The notes under the pieces were generated by a model. The model did not search any database and was not told the origin of the DNA. It saw only the letters and a list, made by a program, of their open reading frames with translations. Made by a program: the position numbers and the translations under genes. A stretch of DNA of 64,000 nt from Cytobacillus oceanisediminis 2691 (GTDB lineage Bacteria > Bacillota > Bacilli > Bacillales > Cytobacillaceae). Where the stretch lies: the NCBI RefSeq assembly GCF_000294775.2, contig NZ_CP015506.1, positions 4,191,501 to 4,255,500 on the forward strand, in the 5' to 3' direction. This document shows positions 20,786-30,143 of the stretch, piece after piece. How positions within the stretch are numbered: position 1 is the first letter of the stretch; the number at the start of each line of letters is the position of its first letter.

Positions 20786-20813
20786 GAGGCTGCCTCAGCA
20801 GTCTCTTTTTTTT
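20786..20813 (+). terminator. Terminator of yqzM
   Basis: The stem GAGGCTGC / GCAGTCTC (one G-U pair, loop CTCA) runs into T9. A TGTGTCA/TGACACA hairpin precedes it. Confidence 0.85.
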
Positions 20814-20877
20814 GTGGCTGTAAGTGATAATAGGCATTGAGAGTATGGAAAGGGAGCTGAAGCATTTCTAACATATA

Positions 20878-23208
20878 CTATGGATGCTGAACGGAAAAGG
20901 TTCCTGAATTTCCTTTAAAAACATAGTTAACCGCCCCTTGCTTATCGGTTCTCAGAACATTCACATTAATTTCTTTAAGCCTGCCCGTTACATCATTATG
21001 AGGATGCCCATACCTGTTGTTTCTGCCTGCAGAAATAACGGCAATTCTCGGCTTAACAGCAGCCAGAAATGATTCTGTTGTGGAGGTTTTGCTTCCATGA
21101 TGGGCAATCTTTAAAACATCAATTTTCAAATTGGGATAAGCTTTTATAAGCTGACTTTCCCCCGTTTCCTCCAAATCTCCGGTAAACAGCCAGTTAAGGC
21201 CACCCACTTTGGCAAAAAGGACAATAGAGCTATCATTTTTCTCTGTATACACGTCCCCCATCCGATCTCCAAATGGAGACAAAACTTGAAATACGGAATC
21301 TCCTTTTGACCAATTATCTCCAGCTTTAGTGAATACAATATTGCTTTTTTTTAATTTAGCCTGAACAATCAAATCCTTTTCAGCCTCTGAAATTTCCGCT
21401 TCCTGTGAAAACACAACAGACTTTACCCTCATTTCCCTAATCACAGCTGATGCTCCTCCAATATGATCCATATCCCCGTGAGTCAAAAAAAACTTATCTA
21501 TTTTACTGATCCCTTTGCTTTTCAGAAAAGGCACTACCGTATCCTTTCCTGTTTCATAAGGATCACTTCTCATCCTCCAATCCTCAGTGTCAAACATAAG
21601 CGTGCCTCCTGCATCTATCAGATAATTCCCTCTTCCATATGGAAGCTTTATCAGAATGCTGTCACCCTGTCCAACATCTATAAATGTAATTTCACCGGCA
21701 GGAGTAAACACATTCGACAAGTACTGAATTAGTATGGCAAGGATTGGAAGCACACCGCTCCTGATAAGAGCCTTTTTATTTTTTGACCTTTCCCAGCCTG
21801 CAAAGAATGCGGGAATCAGGAGCAGATAGACGATCAGCATAATCAGGGATGGCCTGCCAAGAACAAGGGTCGAGTTAGGAATAGCCGAAAGCAATTCAGC
21901 AATCCAATTTAGAAAACTGATAAGTCTTTCAAATACATTGAGCAATAAAACTGCTTTCCCCCCTGTTAATAAATCAAAAATGAAGAGAATCAACACCACC
22001 GGAAGGATTATGAAAGAATATAAAGGCACAAAAATCAGATTGGCAATTATGGAAATAATCGATACCTCATAAAAATGCCACAGAAGGATCGGAATGGCAG
22101 CCATCTGGCAAACAAAAGAAACTGCCAGGATAGCAGCGTATGATTCAGAAAATCTTTTGAGGATGATGGGAGCTGAGAGAATAAGCGATAGGGCGACAGC
22201 AAACGACAGCTGAAACCCGGCATTATAGATGATATAAGGAGAGATAAAAAGGTAGCCAATAAACACAATAGAGATAACATCAGCTAATTGAATAGGTGCC
22301 TTCAGCTTCTTTGCGAGCAAGATCACAAGCATCATAAACACAGCCCGCAGAACAGATGGTGCTGCCCCTGTCAGGATGGCATATAAAGGCAAAACCAATA
22401 ATAAGATGCTGGTCATTTTTTCTCTGGTGATTCCAGCACGTACACCAGCAAGAAAGAACATCCCAGCTAGCATACCTACATGAAGGCCGGATATCGCAAG
22501 CAAATGGATAATTCCGATTTTCTGATAAGAAGCAATAGTAGCCTGATCAATAAAATTACGTTCGCCGAATATAAGGGCAATAGCCAGTGGAGCTGATTGT
22601 TCAGGAAAATGGTCCAGGAGATAATTAATTCCCGTTTCTCTTATTTTTAAAATGGTTAATACAAGGCTGCTTTTACGGTAACTGCAATCAGAGAGGTTTA
22701 ACTGTTCCATTTCGAGGATCCAAAAGATGCTGTTGTGGTTTAGATATTCCTGATAGCTGAAGGAATTAGGATTGGTGGATGTTGGAGGGGTCTGTAAGGT
22801 GCCATTTACCCGGCATGCCATACCTGTTCCCAGGTTGTCTGTAAGGGTCTTTTTTTCTGCTTCGGATTTAATTTTATACCTGGCTGCCAGCTTTTCTTGT
22901 TTATCTGCTAATTCAATGAAGACTGTAAGAAGATCTCCATCTATTTTTGCAGATTCTTTCATTGTTACTTCGAACTCGCTCTCATTTCCGGAAAGGCTTG
23001 TCCTATTGTGTTCGGATGCAAATTCACTGCGCATGATAAAGGCAAGGAAAATCACTATCATAATGGCAGCGTTATAGGATGATAAAATATTTCTTTTTAA
23101 GAGGAAAAATGTCAGAAGAAAAATAACGATAGCAATAGCCGGATGAAAAAAAGATGTCAAAATTCCCAGCAATGAGGCAGCAGCCGCATAGATCCATCTG
23201 CCTTTCAT
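20878..23208 (-). CDS. comEC: DNA internalization-related competence protein ComEC/Rec2
   Basis: The 776-residue polytopic membrane protein forms the channel through which transforming single-stranded DNA enters the cell. Three parts are visible: an N-terminal membrane/OB-like part (1-200), the competence domain with many membrane helices (about 210-500), and a C-terminal metallo-beta-lactamase-like domain with HGDMDHIGG near 560, a putative nuclease. Length equals B. subtilis ComEC and no frame interruption is seen, so the gene should be functional. It is the last gene of comEA-comEB-comEC, 67 bases after comEB. Confidence 0.95.
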   Translation of the reverse strand: MKGRWIYAAAASLLGILTSFFHPAIAIVIFLLTFFLLKRNILSSYNAAIMIVIFLAFIMRSEFASEHNRTSLSGNESEFEVTMKESAKIDGDLLTVFIELADKQEKLAARYKIKSEAEKKTLTDNLGTGMACRVNGTLQTPPTSTNPNSFSYQEYLNHNSIFWILEMEQLNLSDCSYRKSSLVLTILKIRETGINYLLDHFPEQSAPLAIALIFGERNFIDQATIASYQKIGIIHLLAISGLHVGMLAGMFFLAGVRAGITREKMTSILLLVLPLYAILTGAAPSVLRAVFMMLVILLAKKLKAPIQLADVISIVFIGYLFISPYIIYNAGFQLSFAVALSLILSAPIILKRFSESYAAILAVSFVCQMAAIPILLWHFYEVSIISIIANLIFVPLYSFIILPVVLILFIFDLLTGGKAVLLLNVFERLISFLNWIAELLSAIPNSTLVLGRPSLIMLIVYLLLIPAFFAGWERSKNKKALIRSGVLPILAILIQYLSNVFTPAGEITFIDVGQGDSILIKLPYGRGNYLIDAGGTLMFDTEDWRMRSDPYETGKDTVVPFLKSKGISKIDKFFLTHGDMDHIGGASAVIREMRVKSVVFSQEAEISEAEKDLIVQAKLKKSNIVFTKAGDNWSKGDSVFQVLSPFGDRMGDVYTEKNDSSIVLFAKVGGLNWLFTGDLEETGESQLIKAYPNLKIDVLKIAHHGSKTSTTESFLAAVKPRIAVISAGRNNRYGHPHNDVTGRLKEINVNVLRTDKQGAVNYVFKGNSGTFSVQHP

Positions 23209-23275
23209 ATCATTTGCTCCTTTATTTTTTTAGAAGGAGTAAGACCTTCATTTCAGGTGTTACTCCTTGAATGTT

Positions 23276-23839
23276 TTATTTCTCGAAAAGCTTGTCCTTT
23301 GTTTCTTTATAGCTTTTCACCAAGTCCCTATCTTTTCCGCTTTTTTCAAGCTCATTTATTAATTCTTCTATAAAATCATGTTTTTCTTGTTTGCTGTCAT
23401 CAAAGGACACTTTTTCTGCTATTACCTGTACTGTTTTCACTCCAGCCTTTTCAAAGAGCTCAATTCCATATGGGTGATTTTTATAATCCTGTGCGTAATA
23501 AACAGTTTTAATTCCCGCCTGTATGATCGCTTTGCAGCATTGGAGGCATGGAAAATGAGTTACATATATTTCCGCATCAGTTGTAGGTACCCCGAATTTT
23601 GCACACTGCAAAATCGCATTCATTTCCGCATGAATGGTTCTGACACAATGGTTATCAATAACATAGCAGCCTTCATCAATACAATGTTCACCGCCCGCAA
23701 TCGATCCATTATAGCCTCCGGCAATGATCCTCTTATCCCTTACAATGGTTGCGCCTACCGCAAGCCTTGTACAAGTGCTCCTCAAAGCAAGCAAATGGCT
23801 TTGCGCCATAAAATATTGGTTCCAGGAAATCCGATCCAT
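23276..23839 (-). CDS. comEB: ComE operon protein 2, dCMP deaminase family
   Basis: This 187-residue zinc deaminase probably converts dCMP to dUMP. The zinc site is HAEMNAI plus PCLQCCK. The extra CIDEGCYVIDNHCVRTIHAE insertion, with more Cys/His, is typical of ComEB and phage-type dCMP deaminases. In B. subtilis it is in the comE operon but is not needed for transformation. The start follows GGGGAGA by 10 bases. Confidence 0.93.
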   Translation of the reverse strand: MDRISWNQYFMAQSHLLALRSTCTRLAVGATIVRDKRIIAGGYNGSIAGGEHCIDEGCYVIDNHCVRTIHAEMNAILQCAKFGVPTTDAEIYVTHFPCLQCCKAIIQAGIKTVYYAQDYKNHPYGIELFEKAGVKTVQVIAEKVSFDDSKQEKHDFIEELINELEKSGKDRDLVKSYKETKDKLFEK

Positions 23840-23954
23840 CTTGCAGTCTCTCCCCTTCCGTCTTTTGCACAGGCGTATATGCCCTTAATTCAAAAACAAG
23901 CTTTTTCTCTAAATAAGTGTAAGCCTCATGCTCGCTAAGGTCAATGGAATGAAA

Positions 23955-24593
23955 TTATTTTACACTAATATGTTCTTTGAGTTTTTCAAAGGTTTTCTCT
24001 CCTATCCCTGATATTAATTTCAAGTCTGCAACATCCTTAAAGGGTCCATTTGTCTCGCGGTGTTCAATTATGGCTGCGGCCTTAGATGGGCCGATTCCCG
24101 GCAGCATCTGCAGTTCTGATTCATTGGCTTGGTTTAAATTTATCTTTCCATTATCCTGCTGGCCTCTCGCCTTTCCATCTTCGACCGTGGCCTCCTCGAG
24201 AATTTCACCCTTTTCTGGAACATATATGACCATTTCATCCGTAATATTGAGGGCAAAATTGATTTTGGTTCCATCTGCTTTATCTGTCAGTCCGCCTGCT
24301 TTTTCCAGAAGGTCTATCACCCTGTCACCTTCTGCCGCTTCGTATACTCCCGGCTTTTGTACAGCTCCTTTAATATCTGCCTTCATTGGCTGTGGCATCT
24401 GTTCCGCCTGTTCATCACCTTCTGTTTCCATTTCTTTATCATCATCTTCCTTTTCATTTAATTGAACTGTCTGTTCAATCTCAGGCAATAATTCAGCCTC
24501 TTGAACAGGCATGAAAAAATAATAGAGGAAGGCAGCCAGTGCAATGGCGGCTCCTAAAGCGTAAATTTTATGTGTTTTTATCCATTGAGCCAT
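23955..24593 (-). CDS. comEA: Competence DNA receptor ComEA
   Basis: The 212-residue membrane-anchored protein binds double-stranded DNA outside the membrane during transformation. A membrane segment (about 11-29) is followed by an acidic linker, an SLBB domain (about 72-130) and a C-terminal helix-hairpin-helix domain (about 150-212, with LNQANESELQMLPGIG and LISGIGEKTFEKL). It is the first gene of the comE operon, divergent from comER. ComK control is known in B. subtilis. Upstream only one imperfect AT-box (AAAA-N5-TTTA) was noticed, so control is not shown here. Confidence 0.94.
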   Translation of the reverse strand: MAQWIKTHKIYALGAAIALAAFLYYFFMPVQEAELLPEIEQTVQLNEKEDDDKEMETEGDEQAEQMPQPMKADIKGAVQKPGVYEAAEGDRVIDLLEKAGGLTDKADGTKINFALNITDEMVIYVPEKGEILEEATVEDGKARGQQDNGKINLNQANESELQMLPGIGPSKAAAIIEHRETNGPFKDVADLKLISGIGEKTFEKLKEHISVK

Positions 24594-24682
24594 TAAGGAT
24601 CAATCCTTTCTTTTTGGAATAAATGTGTTTTTGATACATATCGTTATATGAGAGAGCTTGCTTTTGAAGGAGGGATAAAGCA

Positions 24683-25507
24683 ATGAAAATCGGTATAATT
24701 GGCACAGGTAACATGGGGAGAATACTGACCGAGGCTTTCCTCGATGGCGGAACCGTTTCCCCATCCTCCATGACAATTACCAATCGGACAGCGGCAAAAG
24801 CGATGGATATAAAGGAAACTCATCCGGATATTACAGTTGTAAATAACGCAAGAGAGGCCGCACATCGTTCTTCACTTATCTTCATTTGTGTAAAGCCTCA
24901 TGATGTGTATAATGTCGTTCAGGATATTTTGCCGTCCCTGTCAAAAGATAAATGTGTAGTTTCAATAACCAGCCCTATTAGTGTAAAACAGCTTGAATCT
25001 ATTCTGCCCTGTTCAGCAGCCAGGGCGATTCCAAGCATAACAAATCGGGCCTTATCGGGGGTTTCGCTTTTATCATTCGGTGAACAGTGCAGCGAGCATT
25101 GGAAAGGGATACTTCATAAGCTTTTTGAAAGCATCTCCACGCCTGTCTTTATCGAGGAAAATATTACACGGGTTTCTTCAGATATTGTCAGCTGCGGACC
25201 TGCCTTTTTCAGCTATTTGACACAGCGCTTCATCAACGCGGCAGTTGCAGAAACGGAGATTGATAAAGAAACAGCCACAAAGCTTGCAGGAGAGATGCTG
25301 ATCGGACTTGGGGATTTACTGAAAAAGGGATTTTATACATTGCCGACATTACAGGAGAAGGTATGCGTCAAAGGAGGAATTACAGGAGAGGGAATTAAGA
25401 TTCTTGAAAGCGAGCTTGGCACAGTATTTGAGCACTTATTCCAGGCAACACATTCCAAGTATGACGAAGATCTTATTGAGGTAAAGAAACAGTATTCTCT
25501 CCATTAG
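24683..25507 (+). CDS. comER: Late competence protein ComER (pyrroline-5-carboxylate reductase-like)
   Basis: The 274-residue protein has the ProC fold: N-terminal Rossmann motif IGIIGTGNMGRIL and the C-terminal dimerisation domain with CVKGGITGEGIKILE. ComER is not needed for transformation in B. subtilis; in B. cereus it has been linked to biofilm formation and sporulation through Spo0A. It is transcribed divergently from comEA, as in B. subtilis. The start follows GAAGGAGGG. A true proline biosynthetic role cannot be excluded from sequence alone. Confidence 0.88.
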   Translation: MKIGIIGTGNMGRILTEAFLDGGTVSPSSMTITNRTAAKAMDIKETHPDITVVNNAREAAHRSSLIFICVKPHDVYNVVQDILPSLSKDKCVVSITSPISVKQLESILPCSAARAIPSITNRALSGVSLLSFGEQCSEHWKGILHKLFESISTPVFIEENITRVSSDIVSCGPAFFSYLTQRFINAAVAETEIDKETATKLAGEMLIGLGDLLKKGFYTLPTLQEKVCVKGGITGEGIKILESELGTVFEHLFQATHSKYDEDLIEVKKQYSLH

Positions 25508-25544
25508 CTATTCGATGTTAATGGAAATAATCCTTCTTTTTTCT

Positions 25545-25581
25545 AAAAAAAAACAGCCGGATTGCTTCACAGTCCGGCTGT
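25545..25581. terminator. Terminator between comER and yqeM
   Basis: The 9-10-bp stem ACAGCCGGA / TCCGGCTGT runs on the minus strand into T9, which ends the yqeG-to-yqeM operon. The T-run on the other side is weak. Confidence 0.85.
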
Positions 25582-25589
25582 AATATATA

Positions 25590-26339
25590 TTAGTTCCTTT
25601 TCTTTGCAATAAAAATGATTCGTTCAGCCTGACTGCCTGGAGGGCCCTCTTCAAAATCTGCTGAAATGTCTAGCAGTTCAAATCCGCATTCTCTAAGCCA
25701 ATTTTCATATTGATCAATAGGATACGTACGCTGGAAGTGAAGTTCGTCATAGCGGTCATACTTTCCGGTTTCTTCTTCCAGGACAAAAAATGAAAGATCA
25801 TGCTCCACAGAATTAGGATATTCACCCTGATAGCTGTGCCAGATATATGAAATTTCCTCATCATTTTCAGCAAATGTCTGGTTCATAAATATCTGCATGA
25901 TTTTATAAATGGAGTGAACATCAAATATAAAAAGACCATCCCTTTTCAAATGGGCGCGGGCCCTCATGAAGGTGTCCTTCACCTCTGATTCCGTCTTCAG
26001 ATAATTTAAAGAATCACAAAAAATGCCAATAATGTCAAATTCACTGAATCCTTCAAGTTCAGCCATGTTTTGCAGGTAAAAGGGGATTTGCAGACCGTTC
26101 TGTTCTGCCTTTGCCTGTGCAACAGCCAGCATATCCTCTGATAAGTCCACACCAGTAACATCATACCCCTGTTTACTTAGCCTTATAGAAAGCTGGCCTG
26201 TGCCGCAGGCAAGGTCCAGCAGTTTTTTTCCGGGCACATTAAATTCCGCATGCTTTTCATTGACCAATTTAATCCAGCTGTCATAAGGAACATCTTCCAT
26301 CAGCCTGTCATAGAGATAAGCGAACTTTCCGTAGCTCAT
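25590..26339 (-). CDS. yqeM: Class I SAM-dependent methyltransferase YqeM
   Basis: The 249-residue protein has a Rossmann methyltransferase domain with LLDLACGTGQLSIRL (motif I) and a C-terminal lid. The substrate of YqeM is not known. Its ATG overlaps the rsfS stop by four bases (ATGA), indicating translational coupling. It is the last gene of the yqeG-yqeH-aroE-yhbY-nadD-yqeK-rsfS-yqeM operon, whose other members act in ribosome maturation and NAD and shikimate synthesis. Confidence 0.88.
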   Translation of the reverse strand: MSYGKFAYLYDRLMEDVPYDSWIKLVNEKHAEFNVPGKKLLDLACGTGQLSIRLSKQGYDVTGVDLSEDMLAVAQAKAEQNGLQIPFYLQNMAELEGFSEFDIIGIFCDSLNYLKTESEVKDTFMRARAHLKRDGLFIFDVHSIYKIMQIFMNQTFAENDEEISYIWHSYQGEYPNSVEHDLSFFVLEEETGKYDRYDELHFQRTYPIDQYENWLRECGFELLDISADFEEGPPGSQAERIIFIAKKRN

Positions 26340-26692
26340 TGGTTAAGCATGCCCTGAACGTTCTCGACCGGTGCATCGCCCCAAAGTCTTTCCAGATTAT
26401 AGTAGCTTCTTTCATCCTTATGGAAAATATGAGCAACTATATCACCCATATCGACTAGAATCCACCTTGCTTCATCAAAACCTTCCATCCTTTTAACAGC
26501 AAACCCGTGTTCTTCAGATTTTTCTTTCATTTCCCGAGCAATGGCCTGCACTTGTTTATCTGAGTTGCCGTGGCAAATTACAAAGTAGTCCGAAATCAGA
26601 GAAATGCCTTTCATATTAAGTACTGTTATATCTTCTGCCCGTTTATCGTCTGCTGCTTTAACTGCTGTCATCAGCAATGTATTTTCATTCAT
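26336..26692 (-). CDS. rsfS: Ribosome silencing factor RsfS
   Basis: The 118-residue protein binds L14 on the 50S subunit and blocks joining with 30S when nutrients are scarce. The DUF143 signature DYFVICHGNSDKQVQAIA and EGFDEARWILVDMGDIVAHIF are both present. Length matches B. subtilis YqeL (118). It follows yqeK closely and is coupled to yqeM by a four-base overlap. Confidence 0.95.
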   Translation of the reverse strand: MNENTLLMTAVKAADDKRAEDITVLNMKGISLISDYFVICHGNSDKQVQAIAREMKEKSEEHGFAVKRMEGFDEARWILVDMGDIVAHIFHKDERSYYNLERLWGDAPVENVQGMLNQ

Positions 26693-26696
26693 CTAA

Positions 26697-27263
26697 TCAG
26701 TCCTCCTTATTCATTACAAGGTCATTATAAGTTTGAAAGGACGCTGGAAAAACCGGCTGCCCTTTTTTCATTAAAAACATGATGGTATTTTGGACGGCCT
26801 TGATTAAGGCTTTGTTCAGATTTGTCTCCGCTAAATCACGCACTTCACCAACACCTGGAAAGTGCCTTCCAGGTTCAATATAATCCGCAAGATATATGAT
26901 CTTTTCAAGAAGCACCATTCCCGGCCTGCCGGAAGTATGGTACCTTATAGCATCCAAAACCTCTTTATCATTAATTCCTGCTTCCTTCTCCGTCAGAAAA
27001 GCACCGACGGGAGCATGCCAAAGTTCACTATTGTACTCCAAAAGCTCACTTGGCATTCCTTCCTTAATGATAATTTCCCTCATCTCTTCCTTAGGACGAA
27101 ACTTAGCATAATCATGAAAAATAGCCGCCAGTTCCGCTTTCTTTGTATCAGCACCATATTTCGCTGCAAGGTTAATGGCTGTTTCCATCACTCCTACTGT
27201 ATGAAGGTAGCGATGTTCAGTCAGCTGTTCCTTTACAATTGCAAGAGCCTGTTCACGATTCAT
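26697..27263 (-). CDS. yqeK: HD-domain bis(5'-nucleosyl)-tetraphosphatase YqeK
   Basis: The 188-residue HD-family hydrolase splits diadenosine tetraphosphate symmetrically into two ADP. The metal-binding H...HD...D pattern is visible in RYLHTVGV, AAIFHDYAKF and later YLADYIEPGR. It overlaps the end of nadD by 11 bases and shares the operon. The association with nadD is conserved in Firmicutes. Confidence 0.92.
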   Translation of the reverse strand: MNREQALAIVKEQLTEHRYLHTVGVMETAINLAAKYGADTKKAELAAIFHDYAKFRPKEEMREIIIKEGMPSELLEYNSELWHAPVGAFLTEKEAGINDKEVLDAIRYHTSGRPGMVLLEKIIYLADYIEPGRHFPGVGEVRDLAETNLNKALIKAVQNTIMFLMKKGQPVFPASFQTYNDLVMNKED

Positions 27264-27822
27264 ATAAATGATTCTCCTTTATATAACTCCGTATAGCATC
27301 CGGTACCAGATAGCGAATAGTTCCGCCTTCCTTTACACGGCTTCTGATCATACTCGAGGATATCCCCATTTCAGGAATGTCAGCATAAAGAATCGGATAC
27401 GGAGTCTGCAGATTGTAAGATGGCCGCCTCACTCCTATAAAAGTAATCAATTCAAGAAGTTTGTCAATGTTATGCCACTTGGGCAGATACTCAACCATGT
27501 CAGCTCCAATAATAAAATAAAATTGCTTTTGAGGATAGTTTTCCTTCAAAATCCTGATTGTATCGTAGGTAAATGAAGGACCATCGCGCTCCAGCTCAAT
27601 CAATTGCAATTTAAAGCGGGGATGGCTCTGCAATGCCAGTTTCAGCATTTCTGTACGATCACCGCTGCTTACATTATCAGACCGCTTTTTATGGGGAGGT
27701 TCATGGTTCGGCATAAACCAGATTTCATCCAAACCATGAGAAGACATTACCTCATTCGCGATAATGAGATGGCCTAAATGAGGCGGATTAAAGGTCCCTC
27801 CAAGTATGCCTACCTTTTCCAT
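27253..27822 (-). CDS. nadD: Nicotinate-nucleotide adenylyltransferase
   Basis: The 189-residue enzyme joins nicotinate mononucleotide and ATP to make deamido-NAD, a step in NAD synthesis. The nucleotidyltransferase motifs GGTFNPPHLGHL (residues 9-20) and ISSSMIRSRV near the C-terminus are intact. The start follows GGAGTGT. It lies in the yqeH operon between yhbY and yqeK. Confidence 0.97.
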   Translation of the reverse strand: MEKVGILGGTFNPPHLGHLIIANEVMSSHGLDEIWFMPNHEPPHKKRSDNVSSGDRTEMLKLALQSHPRFKLQLIELERDGPSFTYDTIRILKENYPQKQFYFIIGADMVEYLPKWHNIDKLLELITFIGVRRPSYNLQTPYPILYADIPEMGISSSMIRSRVKEGGTIRYLVPDAIRSYIKENHLYES

Positions 27823-27862
27823 TTACACTCCTCCATGCTTTCCAGTTTTATGCTGAAGAAAT

Positions 27863-28153
27863 TTACGGCAAGTCGATTTGTTTGTTTTCTTTCGATTCTT
27901 TATATAAAACAATTATATTCCCGATGATTTGTACAACATCAGCCTTTGTACCTTCTGACAGCTGCTGCGCCACCGTATCCCTGTCTTCTTCACAGTTTTG
28001 AAGGACTGAAACCTTTAATAATTCACGGGCTTCCAGTGCTTCTCCAACTTGTTTAATCATATTTTCATTTACCCCGCCCTTTCCTACTTGGAAAATCGGG
28101 TTTAAATGGTGGGCTTTTGATCGTAAAAAACGTTTTTGCTTTCCTGTTAGCAT
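27863..28153 (-). CDS. yhbY: CRS1/YhbY-domain RNA-binding protein YqeI
   Basis: The 96-residue protein is a single CRM domain: LTGKQKRFLRSKAHHLNPIF at the start and a GKGG RNA-binding loop (residues 24-27, QVGKGGV). YhbY proteins associate with the pre-50S subunit and probably help its assembly. Its first codons overlap the end of aroE by 7 bases. The neighbours yqeH and rsfS also act on ribosomes. Confidence 0.93.
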   Translation of the reverse strand: MLTGKQKRFLRSKAHHLNPIFQVGKGGVNENMIKQVGEALEARELLKVSVLQNCEEDRDTVAQQLSEGTKADVVQIIGNIIVLYKESKENKQIDLP

Positions 28154-28986
28154 GATAATCCTCCCAGCTGATTTAAAACTTTATGTCTCATTCTTTCAAT
28201 GTCAGGTCCAATACCAGTCCACATCTCGAAAGCAAGTGCACCCTGATATACAAACATATCGATTCCATTCTGAATTCCCGCACCCTTTTCAGCAGCCTCA
28301 GTCAGAAGCTTTGTTTCAAGCGGGTTGTATATGATATCACTGACAAAGGCTCCAGGCTTAAGCTTATGTACTGAAAGCGGGCTTTGGCCAATTTCCGGAT
28401 GCATCCCTATCGATGTAGTCTGAACTATTAGATCGTATGTCTCGAGGCTTCCCTCTGCGTCCGGTCTGCTCAGCACTCGCGCCGGGACACGGAAAGGGCA
28501 ATCATTTATAATTTGTTCCGCCCTCTTTGGAGTCCGATTGCAAATATCCAGAAGCTCAGGACCTTCTTTGGCAATTGTAAAATAAATGGCTCTTGCAGCT
28601 CCGCCCGCCCCCACTATGAGCACTTTTTTGTCTTTAATTGATTGTTTTTGATTCAGCAGGCCTTTTACATACCCGCTCCCATCCGTATTATAGCCTATTA
28701 GCTTTCCGGTCTGATTGACTACTGTATTAACTGCTCCAATAGCCTCTGCCAGGGGATCCAGTTCATCTAAAAGAGGGATGATAGCCTCCTTATGCGGCAC
28801 TGTAACATTAAATCCCGCAATGCCCATTGCCCTGAACCCTATAATAGCATCCGTCAGATTTTCCCTTGATATATGGAATGCCTGATAATGTGCATCAAGA
28901 CTGTAAGCCCCAAATAGATCATTGTGCATAGCGGGGGACATTGAATGGGAAATCGGATCCCCAATCACCCCAAACAGCTTTTTCAA
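28147..28986 (-). CDS. aroE: Shikimate dehydrogenase (NADP+)
   Basis: The 279-residue enzyme reduces 3-dehydroshikimate in the aromatic amino acid pathway. Shikimate-binding SHSMSPAMHN, catalytic K66 (NVTVPHK) and D102 (YNTDGSG) and the NADP motif IVGAGGAARA are all present. The start is TTG after GGGGTGAGG. It is embedded in the yqeH operon, as in B. subtilis. Confidence 0.97.
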   Translation of the reverse strand: MKKLFGVIGDPISHSMSPAMHNDLFGAYSLDAHYQAFHISRENLTDAIIGFRAMGIAGFNVTVPHKEAIIPLLDELDPLAEAIGAVNTVVNQTGKLIGYNTDGSGYVKGLLNQKQSIKDKKVLIVGAGGAARAIYFTIAKEGPELLDICNRTPKRAEQIINDCPFRVPARVLSRPDAEGSLETYDLIVQTTSIGMHPEIGQSPLSVHKLKPGAFVSDIIYNPLETKLLTEAAEKGAGIQNGIDMFVYQGALAFEMWTGIGPDIERMRHKVLNQLGGLSC

Positions 28987-29033
28987 AATTCCTCACCCCT
29001 TTTGAAAAGCGTAAGCAGCTGCAGGTTCACAGC

Positions 29034-30140
29034 CTAAATTAAAGACTTCCTTATCATGGCATGGACACCTTTAGGAACATATGCAGCTACCTTGGCCCCG
29101 CCTTCATTTACTGTAATCCAGCCAAGCCCTGAAAATACTATATCTGTTTTTGGTTCTTTTATTGTGAATTCATGTTTCACAAGCTCCGGGAAGGTTTCCA
29201 TTTGTTCTTCCCTTGGCGGTGTGAGCATCTCTCCCGCATGATTCCGATACAGCTCATCGGCCTTTTCAGTTTTGGTGCGGTGAATAGTTAGTTCATTGGA
29301 GAAATGGCAAACAAATGAACGTCGGCCCCCGGCAATGTAATCAAACCTTGCCAGTCCGCCAAAGAACAGGGTCTGCGCTTCATTCAGCTGGTAAACCTTA
29401 GGCTTTATTTCCTTTTTAGGTGTTATAACCTTTAAGTCCCTTTTATCTACATAATGGGCCATTTGATGATGGTTTATTATACCTGGCGTATCTACTAAAG
29501 CTTTTCCGTCAGATAAAGGTATTTCGATAATATCAAGGGTTGTGCCAGGAAAGTGGGAAGTTGTGATGACATCGCCCTCACCTGTTACTTCCTTTAATAT
29601 ACGATTGATGAATGTGGATTTACCTACATTTGTACACCCTACTACATACACGTCTTTTCCTTCCCGGTAATGGTCGATAGCTGCTGCAATCTCGTTAATG
29701 GAATACCCTTTCGCAGCACTTGCCAGATAGACTTCTTCCGGTTTCAGTCCCAACTGTTTTGATTCCTGCTTCATCCAGTTAATCAGCTTGTTTGTTTTCA
29801 CCGACTTTGGAAGAAGGTCAACTTTGTTTCCTACAAGCAGGATTTTATTGTTGCCTACAAAACGGTGGAGCCCAGGAAGCCAGCTCCCGTTAAAATCAAA
29901 GATGTCCACAATCTTCACGATAAGTGCATCACTTTGTCCAATTTCATTCAGGATCTTAAGAAAATCATCATCCGTCAAGCTTACATCCTGAACTTCATTA
30001 TAATGTTTCAGCCTAAAACAGCGCTGGCAAATAATCGTTTCCTTCTGCAGAGCTGAATGAGGAGCATAGCCCAGCTCATCAGGATTTTCTGTTTGAACTT
30101 TTACTCCACAGCCTATGCAAACAAATTGTTCTTCACTCAC
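29034..30140 (-). CDS. yqeH: Ribosome biogenesis GTPase YqeH
   Basis: The 368-residue circularly permuted GTPase is needed for 30S assembly. An N-terminal treble-clef zinc finger (C8, C11, C38, C41) precedes the GTPase domain in the order G4 (NKVDLL), G5 (ASAAKGYS), G1 (GCTNVGKST), G2, G3 (DTPGI). The C-terminal NAD-like RNA-binding region follows. The start is GTG with GGGAGG 9 bases upstream, inside the tail of yqeG. All motifs are intact. Confidence 0.97.
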   Translation of the reverse strand: MSEEQFVCIGCGVKVQTENPDELGYAPHSALQKETIICQRCFRLKHYNEVQDVSLTDDDFLKILNEIGQSDALIVKIVDIFDFNGSWLPGLHRFVGNNKILLVGNKVDLLPKSVKTNKLINWMKQESKQLGLKPEEVYLASAAKGYSINEIAAAIDHYREGKDVYVVGCTNVGKSTFINRILKEVTGEGDVITTSHFPGTTLDIIEIPLSDGKALVDTPGIINHHQMAHYVDKRDLKVITPKKEIKPKVYQLNEAQTLFFGGLARFDYIAGGRRSFVCHFSNELTIHRTKTEKADELYRNHAGEMLTPPREEQMETFPELVKHEFTIKEPKTDIVFSGLGWITVNEGGAKVAAYVPKGVHAMIRKSLI

Positions 30141-30143
30141 TTC

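Noticed and set aside
24594..24682. ComK box upstream of comEA
   Set aside because: Only one imperfect AAAA-N5-TTTA half-site is visible; the second AT-box at proper spacing is missing.
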